Source of the DNA: Myotis daubentonii
Taxonomy: Eukaryota > Chordata > Mammalia > Chiroptera > Vespertilionidae
Assembly: GCF_963259705.1 (NCBI RefSeq)
Contig: NC_081844.1
Coordinates: 105,860,671-105,924,670, forward strand
Direction: 5' to 3'
Length of the DNA: 64,000 nucleotides
Position 1 is the stretch's first letter; every line of letters starts with the position of its first letter. Shown in pieces: positions 33,297 to 44,262 of the stretch. The notes beneath the pieces were generated by a model. That model searched no databases. It was not told the origin of the DNA and saw only the letters and a list, made by a program, of their open reading frames with translations. A program made the translations under genes and the position numbers.

Positions 33297-33521
33297 TTCT
33301 TTCTTTTTATTTTTTTAAGATATTTTAATTGATTTCAGAAAGGAAGGAAGAGAGAGAGAAACATCAATGATGAGAGAAAAGAGAGTCATTGATCAGCTGC
33401 CTCCTGCACAATCCCCAGTGGGCTCGAGGCCACAACCTGGGTATGTGCCCTGACCGGGAATTGAACTGTGACCTCCAGGTTCATAAGTCGACGCTCAACC
33501 ACTGAACCAGGCCAGCTGGGC
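33297..33521 (-). mobile_element. Ves SINE
   Basis: Reverse copy; flanked by 'agcactgagctttctt' (33281-33296) and 'agcactcagctttctt' (33522-33537), a 16-bp duplication with one mismatch. Confidence 0.95.
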
Positions 33522-33537
33522 AGCACTCAGCTTTCTT

Positions 33538-33935
33538 AGCGCGGCCAGGGAGCTGGGGCTTGAGTTTCATGGAGCCCGATCTCCAGGGCACAGGAGCCTT
33601 AGGGGATAAACAGGTGACCGCCCTCAACCTGCATGCAATAACCTGGGGGGGGACACAGGGCTCTTCTTACATCCCTCCCCTCCTTTCCAGCTGGAACCCC
33701 GGCCCTGGGGCCAGGCCTGCAGCAGCTGCGGCTGACACCCCCACCCCCACTGACCTCTTGTGCCAGGGCACCCTCACCTGGGCGTGGCGAGTGCCGATGG
33801 TTGGCAGCGGGCGCTTTAAAAACATGGCCCTCTTCACCCATCGCACAGGCTTTGCGCCCTGGAAACCACCTCCCCCTCCCTCGACTGAAAACAAGGTGGA
33901 ATTCATAATTTTACAATTTTTCAAAACTGCCTAAC
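33538..33935. other. Unassigned DNA
   Basis: A 124-codon plus frame (33560-33934) is rich in Pro/Gly/Thr with no recognised domain; not called as a gene. Confidence 0.3.
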
Positions 33936-33939
33936 TCCG

Positions 33940-34500
33940 AGGGAAAAGGGAGCTTTCGGTAACCCCTATTCGGTAGCCAAGAATTAGCAAGGAAAACACG
34001 GCTTCCCACTTTCTAATTGATGCCTTTGCCAAGGGCCCCGGGTCTGTGGGCTCCCCAACAGGCGTCTTTGGGGAATTCGTCTCGGGGAAACATCTCCCAG
34101 GCCACGGGCACTTCCCGTCGCCCCCAGGACTCCCGGGCCCCCTCGGCCACTAATTTTCTTAATAGAAAACCATTTCTATTTTTGAAATGAAAAATGACTT
34201 GTTAAACCCCTCCCCGGTCACTTTTTTTTCCCCCCTCCTCCCAGAGAAACACATTAAAGTAAACAAACTTGAGATGTAAAATGAAAACAGGGCCCCGCAG
34301 CACCTGCAGGGCTGGGGCGGCTCACATTACAAAGCGCCGTCTGAAGTGGCCCTCGCACTGTTTCCATTACAAATAGCCCGTCCTCCCGAAAGCAAGGCCA
34401 AAGCCGAATTAGTCAGATTACATCAGGATAGATTTTCCCGCAGCAGGAGCCCTTTGGAAACACCTGCCTGACACATTTCAGACGTGTGCCGGGGCCAGCC
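33940..34500. promoter_or_regulatory. Candidate conserved non-coding element
   Basis: Repeat-free for over 500 bp, with alternating AT-rich and GC-rich segments and words such as 'gccgaattagtcagattaca', 'ccactaattttcttaataga' and repeated 'ccattacaaa' resembling homeodomain/HMG sites. This texture is common in developmental enhancers. Inference only. Confidence 0.25.
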
Positions 34501-34514
34501 GGGCCCTCGGTGGC

Positions 34515-34587
34515 TGCGAGGGCTTGTCAAAGTCTCAACAAAAAAACGGGGGTTTGCGAGGGCTTGTCAAAGTCTCAACAAAAAAAC
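34515..34587 (+). repeat. Exact 33-bp direct duplication (period 40)
   Basis: The segment starting 'tgcgagggcttgtcaaagtc' and ending in an A run plus C occurs at 34515-34547 and again at 34555-34587, identical, separated by a short G/T spacer. Looks like a recent slippage or repair duplication at the edge of the repeat-free block. Confidence 0.95.
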
Positions 34588-34890
34588 TGAGTCAGACGGG
34601 GTGAGATGCCTGCGCGGAATTTGAGTTGCTGCAGACGGACTTTCTGGCACCTTTTAGCCAAGTTGTGACCAAGTCTTGCCCCTGCAGCGCTCGACGGCGC
34701 CAAGATGGTCCTGGAACTCGGGCCCCTGCGGCCCAGCCTCGTTTGGAGGATGGTGGGGAGGCACGCTGGGGTACTGGTCAGGGAGGGCTGGAGGCCCGGC
34801 CGCATAAGGAGTGTGTTTTCAAGGGAAGAGAGCAGAGCCCGTAGCCAGGCAGGGAGCAGGTGCACCTGGGCAGGTGATGCTCTGGATCAC
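34588..34890. other. Unassigned GC-rich DNA
   Basis: No exon or repeat recognised. Confidence 0.3.
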
Positions 34891-34894
34891 CTTT

Positions 34895-35110
34895 TTCTAT
34901 ACCCTAATGAACTTTCCACCTTGACAACCTTCTCCCACTTTAGTATTTATTTTGTTACCACTCAGTAATTATGGAAAATTTACTTTTCCCAATGATCTGC
35001 CGTAGTTAGAACATGGTGCCCAGGCCAGCGGGTTAAATAAATTAGATTATTAAACTGTCATATGGGCTGCCATAAGCATGCAAATGAGTCAGGGAGCATG
35101 ACAGGGACTC
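34895..35110. promoter_or_regulatory. Candidate enhancer-like block with octamer and homeodomain words
   Basis: Repeat-free AT-rich stretch with 'cagtaattatgg', 'aaattagattattaaactg' and an octamer-like 'atgcaaat' (35078-35085). Several ATTA cores cluster within 150 bp. Inference only. Confidence 0.22.
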
Positions 35111-35734
35111 TCCGGGAAGACTTCTAACATATAGCAAGTGGGGGAGGGGGGACCAAGCTGCAAAACCATACAGGTAAGACCTCATTTATTAAAAGCGGGG
35201 GCGGGGGGGGGCGGAAGCAAAGGCACATGGGTATGCACAGACCTGTGCAAGAAGGTGCGTAGAAAACGGACCAGGAGAAGGACTAGTAAACTACTGACAG
35301 CAACAGCCCCGGGGAGGGAATGGGGGCAGATCGATGAGGAGGGACTTCCGTGTCCTCTCTGGAATATGCTTGAAATGTGTGCAATGAGAATGGAGCCGTG
35401 TATCACCTGTGTAACGAGAGATGCCCATAATAACATAAAACAGAACTTGTGTGTGCGTGTGTGACGGGCAGCGTCTCAGCACCCAGGCACGTCCCTAAAT
35501 CCTGCAAGCTGAAGAACCCACGCCTGCCTCTCTGGGTAGGCCCGGCCCTGGGACTTGCTGGGCTCTGAGGCCCTGGATGTCCTCTCACCCTGATTGGGCC
35601 GAAGGCCAGCCAGTGGTGCGTGCTGTCCACTCGGGTCCCGGCAGCTGCTGTCGGTGACACTGTCCGGGGACCTCAGGCCCAGTGGAGTACAAGTTCCCGA
35701 ACCAACCAGCCTGGATGGGCATCCTGACACGGCC
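35111..35734. other. Unassigned DNA with a G-rich tract
   Basis: Includes a quadruplex-prone G run at 35195-35213. No exon recognised. Confidence 0.35.
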
Positions 35735-35925
35735 ACTCACAAGAGCTGGACTTAGAACATCACCCTTGACCTCTGTGCCTCATCTGCTCAGCTATGAAAT
35801 GGGGGGAATGGAAGCTATCTATTAAGGTGGTCATGGGAACTGGAGTAGGGGAATCGGGTAAAAGCACGTAGCACAGGGCCTGGCCCGTGGGGAGCGCTCT
35901 AAAATGCAAGTTGTTATTAACATGG
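35735..35925 (+). repeat. MIR SINE
   Basis: 'cctctgtgcctcatctgctc', 'agctatgaaatgggg' and 'agcacagggcctggcccgtg' in MIR order. Confidence 0.75.
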
Positions 35926-35999
35926 AGCGCACAGTAAAGGTTCTCTTTTTACATCTACACGTTCTAAACAAGTACCTGCGAGGGTCCAAGTCAGTCGAT

Positions 36000-36201
36000 C
36001 AGGGGTGGGGAACGTCTGACCTGCGGGCCACATAGGCCCACAAAATCATTTGGTCTGGCCCTGCCCAGGCATGAGGGCTGAGTTCATGAAATGTCTGACC
36101 AAAGACAGCAGGCTCATTTTAAGTGGATAATTTTGTACGGCCCTCGAATGATGTTATAAATAGCCAAACGGCTCTTGGCAGAGACAAGGTCCCCACCCCT
36201 G
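36000..36201 (+). mobile_element. Non-autonomous hAT element, 'caggggtgggg' family, intact copy
   Basis: Ends 'caggggtggggaac' and its complement 'gtccccacccctg' are inverted repeats. Flanks 'cagtcgat' (35992-35999) and 'cagtcgac' (36202-36209) agree at 7 of 8, the hAT target length. 202 bp, non-coding. Same family as the disrupted copy at 44.3-44.8 kb. Confidence 0.9.
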
Positions 36202-36209
36202 CAGTCGAC

Positions 36210-37039
36210 GAGCACTTCCCCCTAAAATAGGCTGCCCACTGGCAGAGCAGGCCACCCGAACGCCCGCGTGCCAGTGGGGCAGGGCTGGGACCTTTCTCAC
36301 TCATCAGAGAGCTCTTTATTCTTGAGGGACACGTGTAGACACAGCACTCCGGTGTACCTCAGGTGAGGCATCCCAGCGGGTCACCCAGAGGGCCGGGAGC
36401 AGACGGCGAAGCCAGGGGGGCGCTGAGCAGGACTCCAAAGGCCAAGAAAGCAGCCCGTCTGGAACCGGGGAGCTGGAGACCTGGCGGTTGGCTGGAGCAG
36501 CGTGGGGAGGGGCGGGAGGTGTTCCTCCCCGGCGTGGCACCTTGCCAGGGCACACCAGCTGTATTAGAGGACCAGGGTCGAACTAAACAGCCAGCGCTGC
36601 TTACAGCCAGGAAATTATTGACCTGGAGAGCACCCGTAGACGATCGTCAAATGCAAGGCATGCCAGGTCCCACCTGCCTCCTCCCCCGACCGGCAGGAAC
36701 CTAACTGTGCAAAGTCTGAAACCAGCCCCCGGCCTCCTTTGTCTCATACATCACAGCCCGGATCGTCAGCGCAGTTCCCCTCGGGAGGGCTTTGATGGCT
36801 GGTGATGATGTCAGGAGGCAGAGAAAACACAGCTGGTCCTGCGGGCTGTTCAGCGAGAGCGCGCTGGGGGGACGTGTGCCTGTCCCCAAACGCCAGCCCT
36901 CACAGCTGCTCAGCTCCCCGCCCCCAAGGCTGGGGGTCCCCACCACCTCTCATGGAAGGAAACACGTGGCTCGGACCAATGAGACATGCCTTAAATTTTT
37001 AACAAAAATCATGCGTAAACATTTTTAAAGGGACTGGGA
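36210..37039. other. Unassigned DNA
   Basis: GC-rich on the left; overlapping short frames only, no exon supported. Confidence 0.3.
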
Positions 37040-37605
37040 TGTTTGGGGTTCTCCTTCCCTGGCCCCGTCATCAGTGAGTTCTCCTTCTCGCCAACTTTAC
37101 CCATTAAGTACCACTCTCAGGTTCCTCCCCTGCTGCCATTTCCTCGGCTGGGGCTCGTGATCTCTCACTCAGAGTCTATAACCACCTTCTACCTGTTCTT
37201 CCTGCCTTCGGTCTTGGCCCCTCCCGTCCTGTCTCCACCCAGTGGTCAGAGGGACTTTCTCAAACACAAATCCCATCCATCTCTCTCCTAATTCTTCTTT
37301 TTTAATATATTTTTATTGATTTCAGAGAGGAACGGAGAGGTAGAGAGAGAAACGTCAATGATGAGAACCATTGATTGGCTGCCTCTTGCATGCCCCCTAA
37401 TGGGGATTGAGCCCACAACCCGGGCATATGCCCTTGATCATAATCGAACTCAGGACTCTTCAGTCTGCAGGCCGATGCTCTATCCACTGAGCCAAAGCTG
37501 CTAGGCTCTCGGCTGATTAAAAGCCTTTGGTGGTTTTGCTTCCAGAATGCAGCCTGAACTCCTTTTGCATGAGACAGCCCCGTCTTATTACCCACAGGAG
37601 TTGCA
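37040..37605 (+). repeat. L2 LINE 3' region, split by a Ves SINE
   Basis: 'gagggactttctcaaacaca' and 'aatcccatccatctctctcc' before the SINE, and 'attaaaagcctttggtggtt', 'cagcctgaactccttttgca' after it, follow the L2 order. Confidence 0.55.
37300..37506 (-). mobile_element. Ves SINE inside L2
   Basis: Reverse copy with the AT-rich tail 'aatatatttttattgatttc' at the left and head 'ccactgagccaaagctgcta' at the right. Confidence 0.9.
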
Positions 37606-37606
37606 G

Positions 37607-38000
37607 TCTAGAACGTCACCACAAACACGGAACTAGCGAATCATGAAACGCTCGTCTTAGGGGAAATACAGGGTTAGGATCCTGCAAGCGCCTGGCCACA
37701 ATATTCTCACCAACCAATCAACATATAACCTTGTTGTATATGTGTTTCCGTTTAATGTTAACATCTATTTAATATGTATTGCTGATTCTTTAACAATGAA
37801 CTCAGGCCAACAGAACCATATAACTCAGGCCTGCAGACGGTTCTCTGAGGCGCCTGCTTTCTGTGTAAGGCTCAGGATGTGATCGTCCCGAGCTAATGAA
37901 AAGTAGACAGACTTCAACGCTGTGGTTGGGGGCAATTTAAGCAGCGAAATCACCATCAGAAAGCAGAACAATGGGACAAACGTGGCGCTAAATAAATCAC
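37607..38000. other. Unassigned DNA
   Basis: No exon, RNA gene or recognised repeat. Confidence 0.3.
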
Positions 38001-38016
38001 AGAAAGGACGCCTGTT

Positions 38017-38252
38017 GCCCTGGCTGGGTGGCTCCGTTGGTTGGAGTGTCCTCCCTCACACCCAAAGGTCAGGGCACACACCTAGGTTGCAGGTTTGATC
38101 TCCAGTCAGGGTGTGTATGGGAGGCAACCGATTGATGTTCCTCTCTCACATCAATGGTTCTCTCTCTCTCTCTCTCCTTCTCTCTCCCTTCTTCTCTCTC
38201 TTAAAAAAAAAAAAATCATCAATAAAAGTGTTTCCTCGGGTGGGGATATTAA
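38017..38252 (+). mobile_element. Ves SINE (variant tail)
   Basis: Head 'gccctggctgggtggctccg', a (TC)n stretch, an A13 run and a 'cctcgggtggggatatt' terminus. This is the tail variant seen reversed at 17.4, 43.2, 52.1 and 60.9 kb. Flanks 'agaaaggacgcctgtt' and 'aaaaaggaagcctgtt' are a decayed 16-bp duplication. Confidence 0.92.
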
Positions 38253-38268
38253 AAAAAGGAAGCCTGTT

Positions 38269-38925
38269 AATGGTGTGAGGGCTGAAACAAGAAGGCAGAG
38301 CGCCACCCTGTTCGTCCTCAGCTGGGAACACATCCACTGGGTGACTCACATTCGTCATTGCTCTCCACATGTCTGTAAATAACCTAGAAGCACTGTATTC
38401 TTGGGGAGATTACAAATAACTTTTAGTAAGTGAATCTGCAAATACAAAATCCACAAATGATGAGGATCAACCATATTTATTAGCATTCACTGCCTGCCCG
38501 ATACCTCTTTGTCCTAATCTGTCTGGGAGCAGAGTGAACACAGGGCAGGCACATGACCACACAGAGCCAATCCTAATGTCCCATCCCCTTGGCTGCTGTG
38601 ATTGGTCCAGAGATTGGCATGTGACCCACCGCAGCCTATCAGAGCCTGCTCCTGGGATTATTCTACTAGAACTGGGAGGAAAGAATTTGGGGGATGGGTG
38701 TAGAAAGATGTGACCCTGGGCTGCTGATGACCATCTTAGCACCTGTAGCAGGAAACTGAGGATAAGAGAGACAGTGAGAGAGAGACACACACAGAGAGAG
38801 ACAGTGAGAGACCAGGTTCTGTCAAGTCTGATTTTTCAGTACTCCAGGTCCTGCAACAGATCCCCATGTTTGCTTACCTTAATTTAGTTGCCTCTTACAG
38901 CAGAGTCCAGACTAACGCAGCATAG
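38269..38925. other. Unassigned DNA
   Basis: Short GAGA-rich tract near 38760-38810. No exon recognised. Confidence 0.3.
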
Positions 38926-38929
38926 GAGG

Positions 38930-39460
38930 CCCTTCTGATATGGCCCCCGTCTGCCTGACATCATGTTCTTCCTTCAAAAGTTATGCCCAATGGCACAGAA
39001 ACGCTCAGAGTCCCCCATGCGAGCTCTGCAGCTCCTCGCCTCCACCTCTGCCTAAGCCAGTGATGGCGAACCTAGGACAGGCGTGTCAGAGGTGACACGC
39101 GAACTCATTTTTTTGGTTGATTTTTATTTGTTAAACGGCATTTAAATATGTAAAATAAATATCAAAAACATAAGTCTTTGTTTTACTATGGTTGCAAAGA
39201 TCAAAAAATTTCTATATGTGACACGGCACCAGAGTGAAGTTAGGGTTTTTCAAATGCTGACACGCCGAGCTCAAAAGGTTCGCCATCACTGGCCTAAGCT
39301 GTTCCCTCTACCAGCACCCACTTCCTTCACTCCTCACCTCAGTTTTCCTGCCCTTCTCTGCCCTCTCACCTTTAGCTACCGGCCTCGCACAGAGAACTCT
39401 GAACTCTCTTCAGAGCTCCTATTGCACCCAGACCAGGGTCCCCCTCCACAAGGTTCCCTC
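38930..39460 (+). repeat. L2 LINE 3' region, split by a hAT element
   Basis: 'ggcccccgtctgcctgacat' and 'agctcctcgcctccacctct' on the left, 'tgttccctctaccagcaccc' on the right, in L2 order. Confidence 0.55.
39058..39291. mobile_element. Non-autonomous hAT element, 'cagtgatggcgaac' family
   Basis: Starts 'cagtgatggcgaacct' and ends 'aggttcgccatcactg', inverted repeats; the AT-rich centre carries 'gtgacacg' on both sides. Perfect 8-bp duplication 'gcctaagc' (39050-39057 and 39292-39299). 234 bp, non-coding. Confidence 0.95.
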
Positions 39461-40234
39461 AGTGCCCAGCCCCTCTCACACCTCGTAGCAGGGCCTGTGC
39501 CCTGGGGGTGCCCCAAGGTGACAAACCATTGCATTTCTGGCCTTAAGTACAAAGTCCAAGTCTCTGCTATCACTTCTTTCCTGAGGCTAAGTCAGCGCTG
39601 CCCAAGGAAGCCCTTAAGGAAACACTTCACACTGAAGGAAGGCTCGCTGTCCAGAAAGCCCTTCTACATGCAGGAGTCCATTCTAGCCTCGCGAGAGCCC
39701 CGGGAGGCAGCTGTACCCTTCTCTCCCTTGGAGGAAACTGAGACTCGGAAGGAAAGTGCTACCGTCCCCTATGCATCACTCGTGGGTGACAGCAGGACAC
39801 ACTGCAGGCTTCCCGTCCTGGCAGCCAGTGGCCTGGACCATGGTGAAAAGCTGGGCCCTCCTTAGGTGGACTGTCCTTGAAACTCAAGATGCTTGTCAAT
39901 CTCACCTCATGTGGATGAAGAATTGGGTGGAAAATACCACATACGGAGAGGAGAGTGGCCTGTCCCTGCAGTGGGAACTCGTGCTCTCTTGGAGGAAAGA
40001 ACACCTCATCTTTTACTGGCCCCAGTCAACAGGTACTTGGTCAGAAAACTAGACATATTTCCTATGTTTCTTAAAAATTCAGCCAGCCCTGTTCCATTTA
40101 ACCCTCACAACCTAGGTAACCAACTCATCTGTTTTTCCTGAGGATGTCCCAGGTTTCAAACTCAAGTCCCACATCTCAGGAACTCCCTCTATCCCAGGCA
40201 AAGCAAGATACTTGGTCTCCCTCCCCACCAATGA
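39461..40234. other. Mostly unassigned DNA; a possible reverse MIR near 39690-39800
   Basis: A reverse MIR core 'ttggaggaaactgagactcg' is visible near 39727. A plus-strand frame of 225 codons (39188-39865) runs across the hAT element and L2 and is therefore not a gene. Confidence 0.4.
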
Positions 40235-40395
40235 CATGAGGCAGGTGTTGGAATGATTCCCATTCTACAGATGAGGTCACTGAGGCTCAGAAAGAGAATG
40301 TGACTGCCAAAGGTCTCACAAGTTATTTATTAATAGCCAAGCCAAGATACAAACCAACATGCCTCTGACTCTAAAAGCTCTTCACACCGCTCAGC
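40235..40395 (-). repeat. MIR SINE
   Basis: 'cattctacagatgaggtcac', 'tgaggctcagaaagagaatg' and 'aagccaagatacaaaccaac' in reverse MIR order. Confidence 0.75.
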
Positions 40396-41584
40396 AAATC
40401 CTCTCCTAGCAACCATTTAACCAACCATCTGGAACGGATTAGCAAACTGAGGCGTCATGCAGGAAGAGTGGGTGTCGGGCCATAAACATTATACAGCCAT
40501 GTGAAAAGGAAACAATGCATCTAACCACCATGTTCGTTGGGCCTATATTTCTCATCGGATCTTAAAGGTGCCTACACAGGGCTTCCAGATCAGCTAGTGG
40601 AACAACAAGTCGACAGATGTTTTTCCCCCACTGAATTGGCCAGCGATTTGACTGTAATTGTGTCTGTACCCGATGCCAAAACAACAGGCCAATTAATCCA
40701 ATTCCATTGGCCAATACAGTGGAAAGAGAAAATAAACAAAGCCAGTTGTCTAAGAGAGATGACCCAGTTGAGGACTGAATCTGGCTGGCTATTTCACTAC
40801 CCCGACCAGCAAATTTGGTTATACCGGGTCACCTTCGGGCCCTTGGCAAACCTGGCCCGAAGCAGCTGAATTCACCAGCGCTGTTGGCAGGTCTATACGT
40901 GGCCCCGTCTCCTCCCGTTTCAGACCAGATCAACTTGATGATGGGAGCTGTGCTCGCTCCGGGTTATGTAACGACTGCCATGCTAAAGGCTTGCTGGGAC
41001 TCGCTCTTCTCAAAGGCCTCTGAGTCCATTATGTAAGAGGCACGAGCTCATGCGTTTGGAGCGGACCAGGGCAAAAATGACATTTAAGATATTGCACAAG
41101 TTTTTAAAAGCAGTGGCTCTACAAATAAACAGTGCTTTTTAAAAGAAAGGGGGGGCGGGGAGAGTTTATAAACCCAATAAAGATGCAACAGGGGCCAAGC
41201 AAGATGAAAAGAAGTTTAAAGCTGTGGTGAGCCACCTTCTGAGGCCTTCAGAACACGCAGATCCAGAAAATTCCTCACATAGAAGAAGGCAGGGGCGTAT
41301 TCTCAAAAACACCAACCAGGAACTTACCCTCCTACCGCCCCACCCCATCGCCACCACTAAATTGTTTGGATTCAATGGACAAAGTAAGAGGGAGCCAACA
41401 AAGGATTTCACCAAAGAGGAACCCAATCGTCCACTGCTTCTCTGGCCCTTTAAGCAGACACAGCCCAGCTGCCCAGCCCAGCTCGCCTCACCTCAGGAAG
41501 AGCTGAGAGCCCCAGGGCAGCTAGTAGACACCTTCGCTACGCACCTGGATCACAGCACCTTACCCACTGGAACAGCCAACAATG
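40396..41584. other. Unassigned single-copy stretch with small frames
   Basis: No repeat recognised for about 1.2 kb. A 110-codon plus frame (40537-40869, MGLYFSSDLKGAYTGLPDQL...) and a 121-codon frame (41224-41589) have fairly balanced composition but no recognised family or exon boundaries. Confidence 0.3.
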
Positions 41585-41800
41585 AGTAACAATTATTAAG
41601 CACTGGCTGTATACCACGCCCTGTCCTCAACACCTTCTATACATGACCCCACACGATCCCCACAATGCTTTGGGATAGATGCTATTCTCAAGCCCGATTT
41701 AAAAGTGAGGCATAGAGACGTAACATGATCTTCCGCCGGTCTCCCAGTGGTAGAGCTGGGATCTGAAACCACACATCGGATCCTAGACCTGTATCTGTTC
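41585..41800 (-). repeat. MIR SINE, near full length
   Basis: Reverse order from the 3' end: 'aacaattattaagcactggc', 'gtataccacgccctgtcctc', 'acgatccccacaatgctttg', 'gagctgggatctgaaaccac'. Confidence 0.82.
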
Positions 41801-43167
41801 CCAACCCCCGAGGCAGACGTTAAGAACGATCGAGAATATGTCAAAATGCTTCATTCACATAGCAATGAAAGAAACCCCAGCTCAGACTGGCTGGACATAG
41901 TTCATGTATCTGTTCACACAACAGCAAGTCTCGCGGCCGGTAAGGGGACTTCCGATTCAATGGATCCAGTGTCTCGACGTGCCATGAAGGGCTTGGGTCT
42001 TTCTGTTTTTCCATCACCGACCGCAGTGTCAACTTCATCTTGAGGCTGGTTCCCCTGTGTCTATGGGTTGCCCGGCAACAGCAGCCATGGCCACTGGCCC
42101 TCAGTGGGTTTGCTGCGAGAGGAAGAGACTGGGCTCCCTGTGGCCTCTCAGCACAGTCAGCATCCTTTTTTTTCCCCCAGGAGGCACCCTCCCATCTGCC
42201 TGGAACTCATCCTGGCCCCAGCACTAAGTGAGCTCCCAGGGAACGCTGCCAGATCGGCCCCTGAGGGCTGCGGCTACAGGAGCAATCAAGGTACCACGTC
42301 CTCACTCAAACATCTCAACCTCACAGAGCTCATCGATGGCACTGCATTAGCAAGGCGCTGCCCTCGAGTAGGTTGGGGGCAGGAGACATTACTAAGCAGA
42401 CTAGAGAATCATCTAAAAGAGTCATTTGTTAGTTCACATAAAAAGACACGCCCCGGGGTGACCACGGGCCCGGTGCCCTGCATGGTGTAAATTGCAGTGA
42501 AGCTCTATGAAAAGTTGGGTGCATGTGCACCATGAAACTGGGAAGCCCTGAGGAAAAGTGGGTTCCATTTGCTTTAATGACCCTTTGGAACCAGGTACCT
42601 CTCTCCCTGACCCTCTGCCCTCTCCCAGCCTTATTTTTCCCTCCAGCCCTTTGCATCAGAGCAGTGGGTCAGAGACGCCCTCCGCTGGCATGGCCCGTTC
42701 CAGCTGCGCAATTATCTTTGCTTCCCGGTCAGGGGAGAGGCTCAGACACCAATCAACTCAATTTATTCATTAACTCGCACAGCCCAAGCAGCGTAAAAGA
42801 AAGTTGGCTTAAGTAACCAAGTTTCCAGTCTGGCTTCAAGCATTCCAATAACCCCGTTTCTTTTCCTTTCAGCCTCATAGCCCTCTGCTGGACTCTACCC
42901 AGGTAGTGTTTATTTGGGAAGTGTGAAGGCCAGAAAATGACCCTTGTCCCCAGAATAGGTCAGCCTACCGATCTCATCAACCTGGCCCAGACAAGCTGTC
43001 AAGAGGCAGAGAGAACCGTGACATCAGAGGTTGGTAGCTCTGATGCTACCTGCAGGACCAAGCACTCACTCCCCATACTGGCTGATGGCTCACAGCTGAG
43101 ATCCATCCTGGGGTTGCCCTTGACACAGACTCTCTCCTTGACCAAATTTTACTTATTTTTATTTTTT
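41801..43167. other. Unassigned DNA
   Basis: No exon, RNA gene or confident repeat. Short frames up to 140 codons on plus (42068-42490) without supporting features. Confidence 0.3.
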
Positions 43168-43302
43168 TAATCCTCACCTGAGGATATTTTTCCACTGATT
43201 TTTAGAGAGAGTGGAAGGAGGGGGAGATATAGAGAGAGAAACATCGATGTGAGAGAATTACATCGACAGGTTGCCTCCCGCATGAGCCCTGACGGGGCCA
43301 TC
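43168..43302 (-). mobile_element. Ves SINE, head-truncated
   Basis: Begins with the variant tail 'aatcctcacctgaggatatt' and stops at 'gagccctgacggggcca'; the tRNA-like head is missing, so it is truncated or deleted. Confidence 0.85.
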
Positions 43303-43587
43303 TCAGCTTCAGAGTTTCTGGAGGGATCAGCTGGATCCTCCGCTGCAGCCACATCACAGGTCAACTTGTCGTCTGCCTAGCCTTGCTTCCCTCTCTATAT
43401 AGGTGACGGCCAAGGGGGAAAAGGGACTATACCCTGAAGGAGCCAACATGGATGGGCCAGCAGAAGGAATCAGATATGCGATAAAGGGGACAGAACATAA
43501 TGGAAAGGGAGAGTTTACCATGTGGGCCCGATCAGGATTTAACACCCTGGCAAGGAGCTCGGGAGAAAGCACTTAAACACACTACTC

Positions 43588-43830
43588 CCTTGGTCGGCAA
43601 ACTTCGGCTCTCGAGCCACATGCGGCCCTTTGGCCCCTTGACTGTGGCTCTTCCACAAAATACCATGTGCGGGCGCGCACGTACAGTGCGACTGAAACTT
43701 TGTGGCCCGTGCGCAAAAGTCGGTATTTTGTGGAAAAGCCAGTATTTTGTGGAAGAGCCACTCAAGGGGCCAAAGAGCCGCATGTGGCTCGCGAGCCGCG
43801 GTTTGCCAAGCCGCAGTTTGCTGACCACTG
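43588..43830. mobile_element. Non-autonomous hAT inverted-repeat element, copy 3
   Basis: Third member of the 'ggtcggcaaac' palindromic family. Perfect 8-bp duplication 'cactactc' (43580-43587 and 43831-43838). Two short direct duplications inside it ('gtattttgtgga' and the 'gccgcggtttgc/gccgcagtttgc' segment near the right end) lengthen the right arm. Confidence 0.94.
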
Positions 43831-43838
43831 CACTACTC

Positions 43839-44262
43839 GATGGCTTTTAGAACGGCCACACGAAGTGAAGCAGAAATGCTAGCACTTCCTGCCTAGATGA
43901 TGGAAGAAGGGATCAAAGGACTCAGAATCACGGGCACACAGAGCTCTCCAACTCCGCTCTGCAGGTGGCCATCTCCCGGTACAACGAGTAACATGCTGGT
44001 GAGAGGGACAGAGGCATCATGAAGTTCGGGGTGGCTGTGCTCGTGCGCCAGGCTGATGGCAGGAGATGCTGTTTCAGGACTCTGTGATAGCGAGTGGCTC
44101 ACAAAAGAATGGGGCCAGGTGGTGGTGCTGAACCATCAGAAGCAAGGTTGGTGTGACCACAGGAGTAAGTGGAAAGACAGACAGGCAGAGACGTGGAGTG
44201 GTGAAGGAATACAGCGCCCTTACTAGCAAAACAGAGGCACCCCCAAAGGCTAGTTCTCCAAC
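43839..44262. other. Unassigned DNA
   Basis: No exon or repeat recognised. Confidence 0.3.

Noticed and set aside
39188..39865. 225-codon plus-strand open frame
   Set aside because: Begins inside a hAT element and continues through an L2 relic.
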